Notes: a model not told the origin generated them from the sequence alone. Shown: positions 7,955 to 17,645, counted from the stretch's first letter. The stretch: DNA of 64,000 nt from Orenia metallireducens (GCF_001693735.1 NZ_LWDV01000005.1:28222-92221), one strand, 5' to 3'. Program-made: numbers and translations.

Positions 7955-8626
7955 ATGAAAGGAACTATAGTTAATACTATCTCTATTATAATAGGAGGTA
8001 GTTTTGGAATGATGCTTGGTACTAAGTTAAAGAATCGATTTAAGGAAATTGTTATGCAAGGCTTGAGTCTATCAGTTTTGCTGATAGGTATGCAGATGGC
8101 ATTAAGGACTGATAATCCAACCTATATTATTTTTAGTTTACTAATCGGTGGATTAATTGGAGAAGTGGTTAATATAGAGAATAGATTAGAGAATGTAGGT
8201 AAGTGGTTTGAGAGAAAATTAGGTAATAAAGGTAGAGTTGCTGAAGGTTTTGTACAATGTAGTTTAATTTATTGTGTTGGTGCTATGGCAATAATGGGAG
8301 CTATCCAAGATGGGTTACAGCATGATCCATCTATATTATATGCTAAAGCCTTATTAGATGGGTTTTCAGCAATAGCTTTTGCTTCTACATTAGGTATAGG
8401 GGTTATTTTATCTTCAATACCTGTATTTTTATATCAAGGTATTATTACTCTCTTGGCAACTCAAGCTAAGGTTTTTTTAACAAGTTCTATTATTATTGAA
8501 ATGACAGCAACAGGTGGGCTATTGATTTTAGCGATTGCTTTAAATATGTTAAATATAACTAAAATTAAAGTAGGGAACCTATTGCCAGCTATTTTTATAG
8601 TGGTTACCTTAGTTTATTTATTCTAA
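7955..8626 (+). CDS. DUF554 (YdfK/YqgA-like) membrane protein
   Basis: A 223-residue integral membrane protein with about six hydrophobic segments. It has the start and GGxxGMMLGTKLKNRFKE layout of the DUF554 family, and a conserved ALLDGFSAIAFASTLGIGV segment in the second half. The function of the family is unknown; a transporter-like role has been suggested by fold. It stands alone between two terminator-bounded regions, with a GGAGAGAAG ribosome-binding site. Confidence 0.85.
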   Translation: MKGTIVNTISIIIGGSFGMMLGTKLKNRFKEIVMQGLSLSVLLIGMQMALRTDNPTYIIFSLLIGGLIGEVVNIENRLENVGKWFERKLGNKGRVAEGFVQCSLIYCVGAMAIMGAIQDGLQHDPSILYAKALLDGFSAIAFASTLGIGVILSSIPVFLYQGIITLLATQAKVFLTSSIIIEMTATGGLLILAIALNMLNITKIKVGNLLPAIFIVVTLVYLF

Positions 8627-8887
8627 ATCAATTTAGAATAAATTATTAATAATGGTTATAGTATAATTCTATAATTAGTAAGATTATATCATAACTTATG
8701 CCATTATAATACTTTTGTTTTAAATACTGTAAATTTTATTTAATAAAAAAAATAATTAATTTGAAATGTTGATAAAAAAGAGGAAAATTGTTTTCTATGT
8801 AGAATAATTGTAATAAGTTTAAATTTTTAGTCAGGTATTCAAGTTTAATAACTGCATTTTTAATCTATAAAATGGAGGGACAGGATT
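8627..8887. other. AT-rich spacer, nothing recognised
   Basis: A very AT-rich gap with no open frame, strong hairpin or repeat family member that I can support. It presumably carries the promoter of the downstream M23 peptidase gene. Confidence 0.4.
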
Positions 8888-9850
8888 ATGTCTTATCATA
8901 AGGGAAAACGGAAAATAACTTTAACAATTGTTCCCCATACCGATGGTGACATCCGAACTTTACGTATATCTAAAAGTAGTATTAAATTTATCTTTTTGTG
9001 TATAATTATTTCTGTTATTACTGTATTAGGCTTTTTATGGTATTATTATGGAGAATATAGCCAAGCTCAACATGAGATTAATGACTTACTTCCTTATAAA
9101 GAGAGGAATCAAGTTCTTAAAGAGGAAAAGGAATATTATGAACAGAGATTGTCAGAATTTATTGATGAGATAGAGAAGATTAATAATGAATTTGGGGATA
9201 TTATAACTGAAAAGCAAGAGATTAGAGAGTTAATTAATGGCAAAGATAATATTAGTCAAAATAATGAGATGCAAACTGATATGAGTAATAATATTGGTTA
9301 TTATGATTTTGAAAACTCCGAAGATAAAGGTAATGATATGATACAGTATATAGAGGCAAATTTAGTTATGCTAAAGGAAGTGATGCCTAAGCAGAAAGAA
9401 GATTTGTCTAACTTAAAGCAGAAAGTAGTAGAACATAATAGATTTATAGAGGCTAAGCCTCAAGGATGGCCAATTAGGAGTGGAAAAGGTCGTGTTACTT
9501 CACCTTTTGGATACCGCTATCATCCGGTATTAAAAAAGAGGTTATTTCATGATGGTATAGATATTGGTGTTTGGTATAATCATAAGGTTATTGCTACAGG
9601 AAAGGGTAGAGTAATTTTTGCAGGGGATCAGAATGATGGTTATGGTAGAAAAGTTATAATTGATCATGGATATGGCTATAGGACCTTATATGCTCATACT
9701 AATCGGGTATTAGTAAAAAGAGGGCAATGGGTTGCAAGAGGAGATATAATTGCATTATCGGGTAATTCTGGACGTAGTACAGGACCTCATTTACACTATG
9801 AAGTTCAATATAAAGGAAAAGTAGTTAATCCAATGGACTATATAAAATAG
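8888..9850 (+). CDS. Membrane-anchored M23 (LytM-type) peptidase
   Basis: A 320-residue envelope protein. It has a basic N-terminus, one transmembrane segment at about 30-50, and a coiled-coil-like acidic stalk to about 190. The C-terminal M23 domain carries FHDGIDIG (zinc-site H and D) and HLHYE at 301-305. M23 enzymes cut peptidoglycan cross-links or act as LytM activators. With zinc ligands apparently intact, an active endopeptidase is likely. It precedes a bactofilin gene by 27 nt. This M23-bactofilin pairing is common, and the two often act together in cell-shape or wall remodelling. Confidence 0.9.
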   Translation: MSYHKGKRKITLTIVPHTDGDIRTLRISKSSIKFIFLCIIISVITVLGFLWYYYGEYSQAQHEINDLLPYKERNQVLKEEKEYYEQRLSEFIDEIEKINNEFGDIITEKQEIRELINGKDNISQNNEMQTDMSNNIGYYDFENSEDKGNDMIQYIEANLVMLKEVMPKQKEDLSNLKQKVVEHNRFIEAKPQGWPIRSGKGRVTSPFGYRYHPVLKKRLFHDGIDIGVWYNHKVIATGKGRVIFAGDQNDGYGRKVIIDHGYGYRTLYAHTNRVLVKRGQWVARGDIIALSGNSGRSTGPHLHYEVQYKGKVVNPMDYIK

Positions 9851-9877
9851 TTATTTTAATAAATAGGGGGGCTATAA

Positions 9878-10396
9878 ATGTTCGGAAAGAAGAAAAAAGA
9901 GAAAAAAGAAAAAAAAGAGAAAAAAGCAAAAGATATAGCAACTATTATCAGTGCTGGTACACATGTTGAAGGAATAATTAAAGTGGCTGAATCAATTAGA
10001 ATTGATGGAGAATTAGATGGGCAGTTAATTGTTGAAGGTAATATTTATGTAGGTAAGGAAGGAAAGCTAACAGCCAATGTACAAGGTGATAATATAATGA
10101 TTGCTGGATTTGTTGAAGGTAATGTAAAGGCTGAAGGTAGATTAGAGATAGTAGAGACAGGTAAGTTAATAGGTGATATATCTATTTCTAATTTAATTAT
10201 TCATGATGGAGCAACCTTCCAGGGTAATAGTACTTCTAAGGCAGAAATTGATCAGAAGATCTCTGAATCGCAAAAATCTTTAAATAATAAAGCTAAAGAA
10301 GAAGTAAAAAATAATAAGTCTAAGGAAGATTCTAATAATGAATCTAACAACGGCTTTAAACGACTAGAAGAAGATAAAGATAAGAAGAAGGCTTAG
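9878..10396 (+). CDS. Bactofilin family cytoskeletal protein
   Basis: A 172-residue bactofilin. The N-terminus is very Lys/Glu-rich (about residues 1-25). The central beta-helix (about 27-120) has repeating glycine-containing turns such as VEGIIKVAESIRIDGELDGQ and MIAGFVEGNVKAEGRLEI. The charged tail is disordered. Bactofilins self-assemble into filaments on the inner membrane. The GGGGGG-type ribosome-binding site is strong. The next gene starts one base after its stop, so the three genes form one operon. Confidence 0.93.
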   Translation: MFGKKKKEKKEKKEKKAKDIATIISAGTHVEGIIKVAESIRIDGELDGQLIVEGNIYVGKEGKLTANVQGDNIMIAGFVEGNVKAEGRLEIVETGKLIGDISISNLIIHDGATFQGNSTSKAEIDQKISESQKSLNNKAKEEVKNNKSKEDSNNESNNGFKRLEEDKDKKKA

Positions 10397-10397
10397 C

Positions 10398-10823
10398 ATG
10401 AAATTTGAAAGAGTAACTAAGGAAGAAGATTTAAAAAGAGTTTTTAAATTAAGAAGAGAAGTCTTTATTGAAGAACAAGGTGTCCCAGCTGAGTTAGAGC
10501 TTGATGAGGATGATAATAGGGCAATTCACTTTATAGTCTATACACCAGAAGCTATTATTGGAACCTGTAGGCTATTGGTTAAGGATAATTTCGCTAAAGT
10601 ACAAAGAATGGCAATTAAAAAGGGCTATCGTAAGAAAGGAATAGGCTCTAGATTATTATCTGAAGTTATAGATTTTGCTAAAGAAGAGGGATTGAAAGAA
10701 TTGCTTTTACATGCCCAAACTCATGCTGTTGATTTTTATAAGAACAATGGATTTAATATAATTTCAGAGGATATAATTGAAGAAGCAGGTCTAGCACATC
10801 TAAAGATGAATAAAATACTATAA
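10398..10823 (+). CDS. GNAT-family N-acetyltransferase
   Basis: A 141-residue single-domain GNAT enzyme of the YjcF/ElaA-like type. The N-terminal motif FIEEQGVPAELELDEDD is characteristic. The acetyl-CoA-binding loop is QRMAIKKGYRKKGIGSRLL (Q/RxxGxG/A type), and VDFYKNNGF completes the fold. The substrate is unknown. The start lies two bases after the bactofilin stop, so translation is coupled and it is the last gene of the peptidase-bactofilin operon. Confidence 0.85.
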   Translation: MKFERVTKEEDLKRVFKLRREVFIEEQGVPAELELDEDDNRAIHFIVYTPEAIIGTCRLLVKDNFAKVQRMAIKKGYRKKGIGSRLLSEVIDFAKEEGLKELLLHAQTHAVDFYKNNGFNIISEDIIEEAGLAHLKMNKIL

Positions 10824-10827
10824 AATT

Positions 10828-10863
10828 AAAGGCTTTGATTTGAAAGAATAAATCAAAGCCTTT
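10828..10863. terminator. Bidirectional terminator between the GNAT gene and yyaC
   Basis: A 14-bp perfect stem (AAAGGCTTTGATTT with its complement) and an 8-nt loop. It lies between convergent genes and touches the yyaC stop codon. Confidence 0.85.
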
Positions 10864-11509
10864 AGCTATTGTATTCCCTTAATTCCTGGAATAAAGAATA
10901 GGCAATTATTTTGGACATTTTAATAACTAAGCTTAAGCGAGTGCTTTGTAGTACAAAATACTCCATATATCCAGAAACATTTACTAAACCGGTAATGTGG
11001 ATATTGCCCACAGGAGGAAGATTCTTATTAACTCCAGAACCTGGTTTTAAAGGTCCATCATTAACACTAATTGAACCTACACTACTACTTCTTCCTAGGC
11101 TAGCATCAATTGCTATAATAAAGGGGTTAGAGTAATTTCTATTAATATATTCTAGGTGTTCTTCTAAGTTAGTAGCATGAACAGGTTTTTCTAAAGAACC
11201 AAATATTTTTGTATTATTTCTAAAATGAAAATTTAATAACTTAGAACCTGTTAAAGGACCTAAAGAATCTCCAGTAGATCTGTCTGTTCCAATACATACT
11301 ACTATCAATTCTTGGTCTTGTGGATCATATCTTCTCTGTAACTTATGCCTAATAATTTTTTTAAGATGACTAATTGCTAATGGATCATCGATATGTACTC
11401 TATCTTGTTCTAACAACTCCTGTCTGTTAAAGCTAGTAGATGCTATTTTTTCAGGATTGCTATTAATTGTTTCATGATATTTTTCTTTATCGAAAATAAA
11501 TTTATCCAT
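10862..11509 (-). CDS. yyaC: YyaC-family spore protein (DUF1256)
   Basis: A 215-residue protein of the YyaC/DUF1256 family, related to the germination protease fold. Visible family features are VVCIGTDRSTGDSLGPLTGSKL near residue 70, FIIAIDASLGRSSSVGSISV in the middle, and GSGVNKNLPPVGNIHITGLVN toward the end. The family is linked to sporulation in Firmicutes, so it supports a spore-forming host. It is convergent with the preceding operon. The first 40 residues are less conserved. Confidence 0.85.
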   Translation of the reverse strand: MDKFIFDKEKYHETINSNPEKIASTSFNRQELLEQDRVHIDDPLAISHLKKIIRHKLQRRYDPQDQELIVVCIGTDRSTGDSLGPLTGSKLLNFHFRNNTKIFGSLEKPVHATNLEEHLEYINRNYSNPFIIAIDASLGRSSSVGSISVNDGPLKPGSGVNKNLPPVGNIHITGLVNVSGYMEYFVLQSTRLSLVIKMSKIIAYSLFQELREYNS

Positions 11510-11660
11510 TTTTATCCACCACTTTTTAATTAAAGATATAGTTTTGACTATAAACTAGTTACTTTCTTAAGATGTGGAAATGAACTCTTATTTAAACTGT
11601 AAACTTTTACCTAAATTTATCTTCTTTTCCCTTCATATAAATGATTGAGGGGGGGATAAT

Positions 11661-12692
11661 GTGAAGATAAATAAAATTTTACAGATAGCTGTAACCTATA
11701 TTGGAGCGATTATTGGAGCAGGATTTGCTTCAGGACAGGAAATATTACAGTTTTTCGTTATTTATGGTAATAATGGTTTATTGGGAGTAATATTATCTAG
11801 TTTACTATTTAGTATTTTAGGTATTTTTATTGTTCAGATAAGTTATACTTTAAAAGCAAATAATTATAAAGATTTATTTTATAGTATCGCTGGAAGAAAA
11901 TTTGGATTTATAGCTGATTTAATATTAACTTTATTCTTATTAGGTAGTTTAATTGTAATGTTAGCAGGTAGTAAAGAGATATTTAATCAATTTTTTAACT
12001 ATAAGATAAATCTTGGATTAATATTAACAACGATAATTATTCTTTGGTCAAACTATTATGGGGTAGAAGGTATTATGAAATTAAATTTAATGTTGATTCC
12101 ACTATTACTAGTTATTATAATAGTTGTACTTGGAGGTATTATAGATAACTTCAGTATTATTTTCCCCCATAATTATTTAAAACTAGATTGGATAGCCTCT
12201 TCTTTTATTTATACTGGATATAACTTAATTTTAGCACTAACAGTATTAGTTCCTTTGAGTTTGGAGGTAGAAAAAGAAGAGTTATTTTGTGGAATTTTTG
12301 GTGGTGGAATAGTTTTAGGAGTAATAGCTTTCTTTCTTTATTATCTCTTATACCAGTTTTATGATGAGATAGTAAATAGTCAGATTCCTATTATAGATAT
12401 AATTGCACATTATAAATATAATATATATTATATTTATTCAACTACTTTGTGGTTGGCGATGTTAACTACGGCTAGCTGTAACTTGTATGCTTTAACTAGC
12501 AGATTAAACGATAGTGTAGGACTATCGGAAAGAAAGGTTATTTTTATTATTTTAATCTTTGTATTTCCCTTTGTTAAAATGCCTTTTTCTAGGCTAGTCG
12601 AATTAATTTATCCACAATTAGGGAAGTTAAGTTTAGGATTATTATTATTTTTAATCTTTAGTTATGTGACCAGTTTTAATAAGTATTCTTAA
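11661..12692 (+). CDS. YkvI-like multi-pass membrane protein (APC-type transporter fold)
   Basis: A 343-residue integral membrane protein with about ten hydrophobic segments. The opening stretch (AVTYIGAIIGAGFASGQEI) has the glycine-rich first helix of the YkvI family, distant relatives of the amino-acid/polyamine transporter superfamily. The substrate is unknown. It starts at GTG after a GAGGGGGGGA site. It lies upstream of alr, separated by about 100 bp, so an operon link is possible but not shown. Confidence 0.8.
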   Translation: MKINKILQIAVTYIGAIIGAGFASGQEILQFFVIYGNNGLLGVILSSLLFSILGIFIVQISYTLKANNYKDLFYSIAGRKFGFIADLILTLFLLGSLIVMLAGSKEIFNQFFNYKINLGLILTTIIILWSNYYGVEGIMKLNLMLIPLLLVIIIVVLGGIIDNFSIIFPHNYLKLDWIASSFIYTGYNLILALTVLVPLSLEVEKEELFCGIFGGGIVLGVIAFFLYYLLYQFYDEIVNSQIPIIDIIAHYKYNIYYIYSTTLWLAMLTTASCNLYALTSRLNDSVGLSERKVIFIILIFVFPFVKMPFSRLVELIYPQLGKLSLGLLLFLIFSYVTSFNKYS

Positions 12693-12792
12693 ATTGGTAT
12701 TTTTTATTGGTTAGCATAATTACAGTTAGATATGGTTATGAAGAAAAAGATAATTTAAGAAAAATTTATTATATTATGAAAGAGGAGAGTTT

Positions 12793-13932
12793 ATGGAGAT
12801 TAAAAATTTAAGACCTACTTGGCTAAATATAGATTTAGATGCTATTAAATTTAATCTTAAACAGGTGAGAAAGAGAATAGATCCAGATACAGAGATAATG
12901 GCAATCGTTAAAGCAAATGGCTATGGCCATGGAGCAAGTGAAGTTTCCAAAGTAGCTTTAGAAGAAGGGGTAGGTTGGTTGGGAGTTGCTACGGTACATG
13001 AAGGTGTGGAATTACGTAAAGGGGGAATAGAAGCTCCTATTCTAATTTTAGGAACTTTATTATCAAATCAAATTGATGAGGTAGTTGAATATGGTCTAAC
13101 ACCAACAGTTTACACTTATGAATTAGCTAAAAATTTATCTCAATTAGGAATTGATATAAAAGTACATATTAAGGTGGATACAGGTATGGGAAGAATAGGG
13201 TTGATAGCTGAAGAGGCTGGAGAAGAGATAATTAAAATAGCTAATTTACCTAATATTAAAATTGAAGGTCTCTTTACCCATTTTGCCAAATCTGATGTTG
13301 ATGAGATTTATACCTCAAAACAGTTAGATAGATTTAATAGATTGATCAGTTTTTTAAAGGATAATGGTATTGAGATTCCGATAATACATACTTCAAATAG
13401 TGCAGCTATTATTAATTTTTCTAAGGCTCATTATAAATTAGTAAGAATGGGGATAATCTTATATGGTTTATATCCTGATCCCACTTTATCTGATCAGATA
13501 AAGTTAAAGCCTGCTATGAGCTGGAAAGCTAAGATTGTTCACGTAAAAGAGGTTGAAGCAGGAACAGCGATTAGTTATGGATGTACCTATATAACTAAAT
13601 CTAGGACTAAAGTAGCTACTTTACCTGTTGGTTATCATGATGGCTATTCTAGAGCTTTGTCTGGTCAGGTAGAGGTTTTATTTAAAGGAAAGCGGGTACC
13701 AGTAATTGGGAATATATGCATGGATCAGATGATGATAGATGTATCTGGAATAGAAGCAGAGGTTGGCGATGTGGTAACCCTGATAGGAAGGGAAGGAGAA
13801 GAGAGTATTTCAGCAAATGAGCTAGCCCAAAAGTTAGGAACTATAAATTATGAAGTTGTTAGTAGAATTGGTTTAAGAGTGCCTAGAGTTTTTTATAAGA
13901 ATAATGAAGTTATTGGGTTTAAGGAGGGATAG
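12793..13932 (+). CDS. alr: Alanine racemase
   Basis: A 379-residue PLP enzyme that makes D-alanine for peptidoglycan and possibly for germination control. The PLP lysine is K40 in MAIVKANGYGHG, and the second catalytic base is the Tyr of AISYGCTY near residue 265. Length and both domains are normal. The ATG follows AGAGGAGAG. It sits 5 nt before the mscS-type gene, so the two are co-transcribed. Confidence 0.96.
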   Translation: MEIKNLRPTWLNIDLDAIKFNLKQVRKRIDPDTEIMAIVKANGYGHGASEVSKVALEEGVGWLGVATVHEGVELRKGGIEAPILILGTLLSNQIDEVVEYGLTPTVYTYELAKNLSQLGIDIKVHIKVDTGMGRIGLIAEEAGEEIIKIANLPNIKIEGLFTHFAKSDVDEIYTSKQLDRFNRLISFLKDNGIEIPIIHTSNSAAIINFSKAHYKLVRMGIILYGLYPDPTLSDQIKLKPAMSWKAKIVHVKEVEAGTAISYGCTYITKSRTKVATLPVGYHDGYSRALSGQVEVLFKGKRVPVIGNICMDQMMIDVSGIEAEVGDVVTLIGREGEESISANELAQKLGTINYEVVSRIGLRVPRVFYKNNEVIGFKEG

Positions 13933-13937
13933 TACTT

Positions 13938-14801
13938 ATGGAGGAATTTGCAGATTTTGAAAGTGTCTTGAATAGTTTTTTAAAAAAGATTTTAGATCCT
14001 GATTTGTTGATAAAAATCGGTATAGGTCTGTTACAGTTAGCAGGTATTTTGATAGCGGGAAAGATACTCTTAAAGTTAGGAAATTATCTAATCGACCGTT
14101 TATTTGAGGAGAAGACCAAATACGATCAATATGTTAAAAGAAGAAATAAGACATTGCAGATTGTCTTAAAAAGTGCTCTAAGATATACCCTTTATTTTGT
14201 TGGAGGAACAATGGGATTGGAGGTATTAGGGGTACCAACAACCTCTATTATAGCTGGGGCTGGAGTAGTTGGACTAGCTGTAGGTTTTGGAGCACAAAAT
14301 CTTGTACGTGATGTTATTACAGGTTTTTTCATTTTATTTGAAAAACAATTTTCAGTTGGTGATTATGTTAAAATTGCTGGTATAGAGGGTATTGTCCAAG
14401 AAATTGGCTTAAGGATAACTAAGGTAAAAAACTTTGATGGTGATGTACATATTGTTCCTAATGGTAAGATAGAACAGGTAACTAATCTTAGTTCAGAGAC
14501 TAGAAGGGTTGTTATTGATGCTCCAATAGATTATAACCAAAATATTAAGGAAGCTATTAATATCTTAACGGAATTGTCTACTGAATTAAAAGAAGAATAT
14601 CCTCAAATTAAAGAAGGACCTACAGTACAAGGTGTACAAGAACTTGCTGGGTCAAGTATTAATATTAGATTGGTTGCTATGGCAGAACCTATGGAGTCTT
14701 GGCAGATTGCTAGGGTTATAAGACAGAAAATAAAAGAGAGATTTGATGAGAAAGGAATTGAGATTCCTTATAACCATATGGTTATAATAAATAAGGGGTA
14801 G
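13938..14801 (+). CDS. mscS: Small-conductance mechanosensitive channel (MscS family)
   Basis: A 287-residue channel. It has hydrophobic segments at about 25-45 and 75-100, and the pore-lining TM3 region GVVGLAVGFGAQNLVRDVITG at about 111-131, followed by the FFILFEKQFSVGDYV beta-domain entry that is characteristic of MscS. Such channels release solutes on osmotic downshock, which suits a halophile. It follows alr by 5 nt. The basic length is that of minimal MscS proteins. Confidence 0.93.
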   Translation: MEEFADFESVLNSFLKKILDPDLLIKIGIGLLQLAGILIAGKILLKLGNYLIDRLFEEKTKYDQYVKRRNKTLQIVLKSALRYTLYFVGGTMGLEVLGVPTTSIIAGAGVVGLAVGFGAQNLVRDVITGFFILFEKQFSVGDYVKIAGIEGIVQEIGLRITKVKNFDGDVHIVPNGKIEQVTNLSSETRRVVIDAPIDYNQNIKEAINILTELSTELKEEYPQIKEGPTVQGVQELAGSSINIRLVAMAEPMESWQIARVIRQKIKERFDEKGIEIPYNHMVIINKG

Positions 14802-15039
14802 ATTAAAAATAGGTTTGAATCTGACTCTAAGTAAACTCTTATTTAAACTTAAGCTCAAATTCAATCTGAACCTTGTTTTTCTATCTTGCAATTTATATTA
14901 ATTATTTATATACTGTTAGGTGGACTATACTAGATATAGAGTTTTATAGTCATTATTTATACATATATTATAAGAATTATTATAGTAATATTTTGTTAAA
15001 GTAGTGGTTTGTGTAGTTACAATTTTAGGAGGTGGAAGA
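14802..15039. other. AT-rich spacer with degenerate inverted repeats
   Basis: No gene. The stretch 14810-14872 is full of words such as AAACTTAAGCTC and TCAATCTGAACC. Related words recur in the hairpin spacer at 15221-15290, suggesting copies of one AT-rich palindromic repeat on both sides of the DUF951 gene. Confidence 0.4.
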
Positions 15040-15222
15040 ATGAAATTTTCTGTTGGTGAAGTGGTTCAATTTAGGAAGAAACACCCTTGTGGAGAGGATA
15101 GATGGGAGATTTTGCGAACAGGAATGGATTTTAGGATAAAATGCTTAGAGTGTGGTAGAGTGATTATGCTCCCACGTCCTAAATTTGAGAAGAGTGTAAA
15201 GAAAAAAGTAGATTTAGGTTGA
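15040..15222 (+). CDS. DUF951 small protein
   Basis: A 60-residue protein of the DUF951 family. Typical features are the opening FSVGEVVQFRKKHPCG, the middle IRTGMD-like segment (LRTGMDFRIKC) and LECGRVIMLPR. Two Cys-containing turns (HPCG and KCLECG) might bind metal. I chose the ATG at 15040, which follows GGAGGTGGAAG. The function of the family is unknown; it is often found next to ychF or mscS in Firmicutes, as here. Confidence 0.9.
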   Translation: MKFSVGEVVQFRKKHPCGEDRWEILRTGMDFRIKCLECGRVIMLPRPKFEKSVKKKVDLG

Positions 15223-15265
15223 GTTTAAGCTTAAGTAAAGAATACTTAGATTTAAGCTTAAACTC
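15221..15265. repeat. Long hairpin between DUF951 and ychF
   Basis: 14-nt arms (GAGTTTAAGCTTAA and TTAAGCTTAAACTC) with an inner AGTA/TACT pairing. It overlaps the stop of the DUF951 gene by two bases. There is no T-run, so it is not a classical terminator. Its words resemble those of the spacer at 14810-14872. Confidence 0.5.
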
Positions 15266-15312
15266 AGATTTGAACTTATATTTAAACTTAATATAAAGGA
15301 GCTGTTTATTAG

Positions 15313-16410
15313 ATGGGAATGAAATGTGGAATTGTTGGTTTACCTAATGTGGGGAAATCAACATTATTTAATGCAATTACAGAGGCAGGTGCGGAGTCAG
15401 CAAATTATCCCTTCTGTACAATCGACCCTAATATTGGGATTGTAGAGGTTCCAGATAGAAGGTTAGATAAATTAACAGAGGTTATTGAGCCTAAAAAAAC
15501 AGTACCGACAGCAATTGAGTTTGTTGATATTGCCGGTTTGGTTAAAGGTGCTAGTAAAGGAGAAGGGTTAGGTAATAAATTTTTAGGTAATATTCGAGAA
15601 GTAGATGCGATTGTTCATGTTGTAAGGTGCTTTGATGATGAGAATATTACCCATGTAGAGGGTAGTGTAGACCCATTAAGGGATATTGAAATTATAGACT
15701 TAGAGCTTGTTTTAGCAGATTTGGAGAGTGCTAGTAAGAAGAGAGACCGGACTCAGAAGATGCTTAAAACAGGAGAAAAGATTTATAAAGAGCAGATGGC
15801 TGTTTTAGATAAGTTAGTACCAGTATTAGAAGAAGGAAATCCTGCTAGAAGTGCTGGGTTATCTAAGGATGAAGAAAAATTAATTCGGGATTTGAATCTA
15901 TTAACATTAAAGCCCGTTCTTTATGCTGCAAATATAGGAGAAGATGAAATTACAGAGGAAGATAATCAATTAGTTAAAAAGGTTAAAGAGAAGGCTGCTG
16001 GAGAAGATGCTAAAGTAGTTACTATCAGTGCTCGCCTAGAAGCTGAAATTGCTGAATTACAAGGAGAAGAGAAGGAGATGTTTTTAGAGGAGTTAGGTAT
16101 AAAAGAATCTGGTTTGGATAAGTTAATCAGGGCTGGATATGAATTACTTGGTCTTATAACATACTTTACGGCTGGAGAGAAGGAAGTAAGAGCGTGGACT
16201 GTTAAAAAAGGTGCTACAGCACCAGAAGCAGCTGGGGTTATCCATACTGATATGCAACGCGGTTTTATTAAGGCAGAAGTAGTTAGCTATGAGGATTTAA
16301 TTGAGGCAAGTTCTTTTGCTAAAGCAAGAGAAGCTGGAACTTTAAGACTTGAAGGTAAAGAGTATATTGTTCAAGATGGAGATGTATGTTACTTCAAATT
16401 TAATGTATAA
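15313..16410 (+). CDS. ychF: Redox-regulated ATPase YchF (Obg family)
   Basis: A 365-residue OLA1/YchF-type P-loop protein that binds ribosomes and hydrolyses ATP. GLPNVGKST is at residues 9-17 and DIAGLVKGASKGEGLGN near 75. The C-terminal TGS-like domain includes FFTAGEKEVRAW-type residues (seen as TYFTAGEKEVRAWTV) and IHTDMQRGFIKAEV. The NxxE-type specificity motif (AANIGED) fits ATP rather than GTP preference. Length is standard. Confidence 0.97.
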   Translation: MGMKCGIVGLPNVGKSTLFNAITEAGAESANYPFCTIDPNIGIVEVPDRRLDKLTEVIEPKKTVPTAIEFVDIAGLVKGASKGEGLGNKFLGNIREVDAIVHVVRCFDDENITHVEGSVDPLRDIEIIDLELVLADLESASKKRDRTQKMLKTGEKIYKEQMAVLDKLVPVLEEGNPARSAGLSKDEEKLIRDLNLLTLKPVLYAANIGEDEITEEDNQLVKKVKEKAAGEDAKVVTISARLEAEIAELQGEEKEMFLEELGIKESGLDKLIRAGYELLGLITYFTAGEKEVRAWTVKKGATAPEAAGVIHTDMQRGFIKAEVVSYEDLIEASSFAKAREAGTLRLEGKEYIVQDGDVCYFKFNV

Positions 16411-16501
16411 TTAATTAGGGTTAATTGGTTAATACATATTCTGATGGAGCTTAGAGTTGAAGTATTACCATGATAAATATTTTATAAACTATAAAAAATA
16501 G

Positions 16502-16530
16502 TTGAAATCTAGACAAGCTAGTGTTATAAT
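16502..16530 (+). promoter_or_regulatory. Promoter of the rpsF-ssb-rpsR operon
   Basis: TTGAAA (16502-16507), a 17-nt spacer and TATAAT (16525-16530). A short leader of about 50 nt containing a CCATTTGACC/AAATGG-like stem precedes rpsF. This is where S6:S18 autoregulatory leaders occur in other Firmicutes, but I cannot confirm that motif. Confidence 0.7.
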
Positions 16531-16588
16531 TTATTATGTTATTCCATGCTCTATACAGGGCCATTGACCAAATGGGGAGGTGAAACGG

Positions 16589-16873
16589 ATGAGAAAATAC
16601 GAAACTATGTTTATTATTAAGTCTAATTTAGGTGAAGAAGCTACTGAAGCAGTAATTGAGAAGATGACTGGTGTTATTGCTAACAATGGTGGTGAAGTAG
16701 CTAATGTAGATAAAATGGGAACTAAAGAATTAGCTTATGAAATCAACAAAGATAAGACTGGATACTATGTACTAGTTAACTTTGCAGGAGAGCCTGCAAC
16801 TGTTGAGGAATTAGAAAGAATTTATAAGATTGATGATAATGTCCTTCGTTACTTAATTTTAAGAGATGAATAA
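16589..16873 (+). CDS. rpsF: 30S ribosomal protein S6
   Basis: A 94-residue S6 protein; it binds S18 and 16S rRNA in the platform of the small subunit. Family features are [13 protein letters not shown] at the start, the [21 protein letters not shown] core, and the [14 protein letters not shown] end. I chose ATG 16589, after GGGGAGGTG; a GTG nine bases upstream lies inside the Shine-Dalgarno. First gene of a classical rpsF-ssb-rpsR operon. Confidence 0.97.
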   Translation: MRKYETMFIIKSNLGEEATEAVIEKMTGVIANNGGEVANVDKMGTKELAYEINKDKTGYYVLVNFAGEPATVEELERIYKIDDNVLRYLILRDE

Positions 16874-16893
16874 TAACAAGGTGGTGTTTTATT

Positions 16894-17292
16894 TTGCTTA
16901 ATAAAGTTGTTTTAATTGGTAGATTGGGAGCTGATCCGGAACTAAGATATACTCCTAATGGAACCGCAGTATGTAACTTTACTCTCGCAGTACAACGAGA
17001 TTATACAAATTCCCAAGGTGAACGGGATGTAGATTGGGTTGATATTGTCGTTTGGAGAAAGCAAGCAGAAAATTGTGCAAACCACCTAGAAAAAGGAAGA
17101 CTAGTTGCTGTTGATGGAAGATTACAGGTTCGTTATTACGAGACCAATGAGGGACAGAGAAGAAAGGTTACAGAGATTGTAGCAAATAATGTTACCTTCT
17201 TAGAATGGGGTAATAATAATTCTAATAGAAATGATAACAATAGTAATAATAACATACAATCTATGGAAGAAGATATAGAAGTCCCTTTCTAA
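16894..17292 (+). CDS. ssb: Single-stranded DNA-binding protein
   Basis: A 132-residue SSB with the OB fold ([41 protein letters not shown]). An Asn/Ser/Arg-rich low-complexity linker covers about 107-122, and the acidic tip DIEVPF binds partner proteins. It starts with TTG after an AAGGTGG site, a rare start codon for this gene. Located between S6 and S18 as usual in Firmicutes. Confidence 0.97.
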   Translation: MLNKVVLIGRLGADPELRYTPNGTAVCNFTLAVQRDYTNSQGERDVDWVDIVVWRKQAENCANHLEKGRLVAVDGRLQVRYYETNEGQRRKVTEIVANNVTFLEWGNNNSNRNDNNSNNNIQSMEEDIEVPF

Positions 17293-17316
17293 AAAGTTAA
17301 AAGGAGGGAAAAACAG

Positions 17317-17532
17317 ATGGCTCGAGGAAGAAGAAAATCTTGCGATTTTTGTGCCAATAAAGTAGATAAGATTGATTATAAGAGAATCAATATTCTACGT
17401 AAATATATAACAGACCGTGGTAAAATCTTACCAAGAAGAATTTCTGGTAATTGTGCAAAACACCAAAGAGAATTAACTAGTGCTATTAAGAGAGCTAGAA
17501 ATATCGCTTTATTACCTTATAAAATTGATTAA
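17317..17532 (+). CDS. rpsR: 30S ribosomal protein S18
   Basis: A 71-residue S18. It has the core [19 protein letters not shown] and the [24 protein letters not shown] tail. The N-terminal CDFC pair with the later Cys and His fits the zinc-binding (C+) paralogue type. Third gene of the operon, 24 nt after ssb, with an AAGGAGGG site. Confidence 0.97.
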   Translation: MARGRRKSCDFCANKVDKIDYKRINILRKYITDRGKILPRRISGNCAKHQRELTSAIKRARNIALLPYKID

Positions 17533-17645
17533 TAAATGGGGGGCAATCTATGCCTCCTTTTATTTTACTTTGCAGGAAAAAATATACTTAGAGAGAATTA
17601 AGTTATAGATGTTGGTTGTTATATTGCTTTACTAGGAGGTTCCTC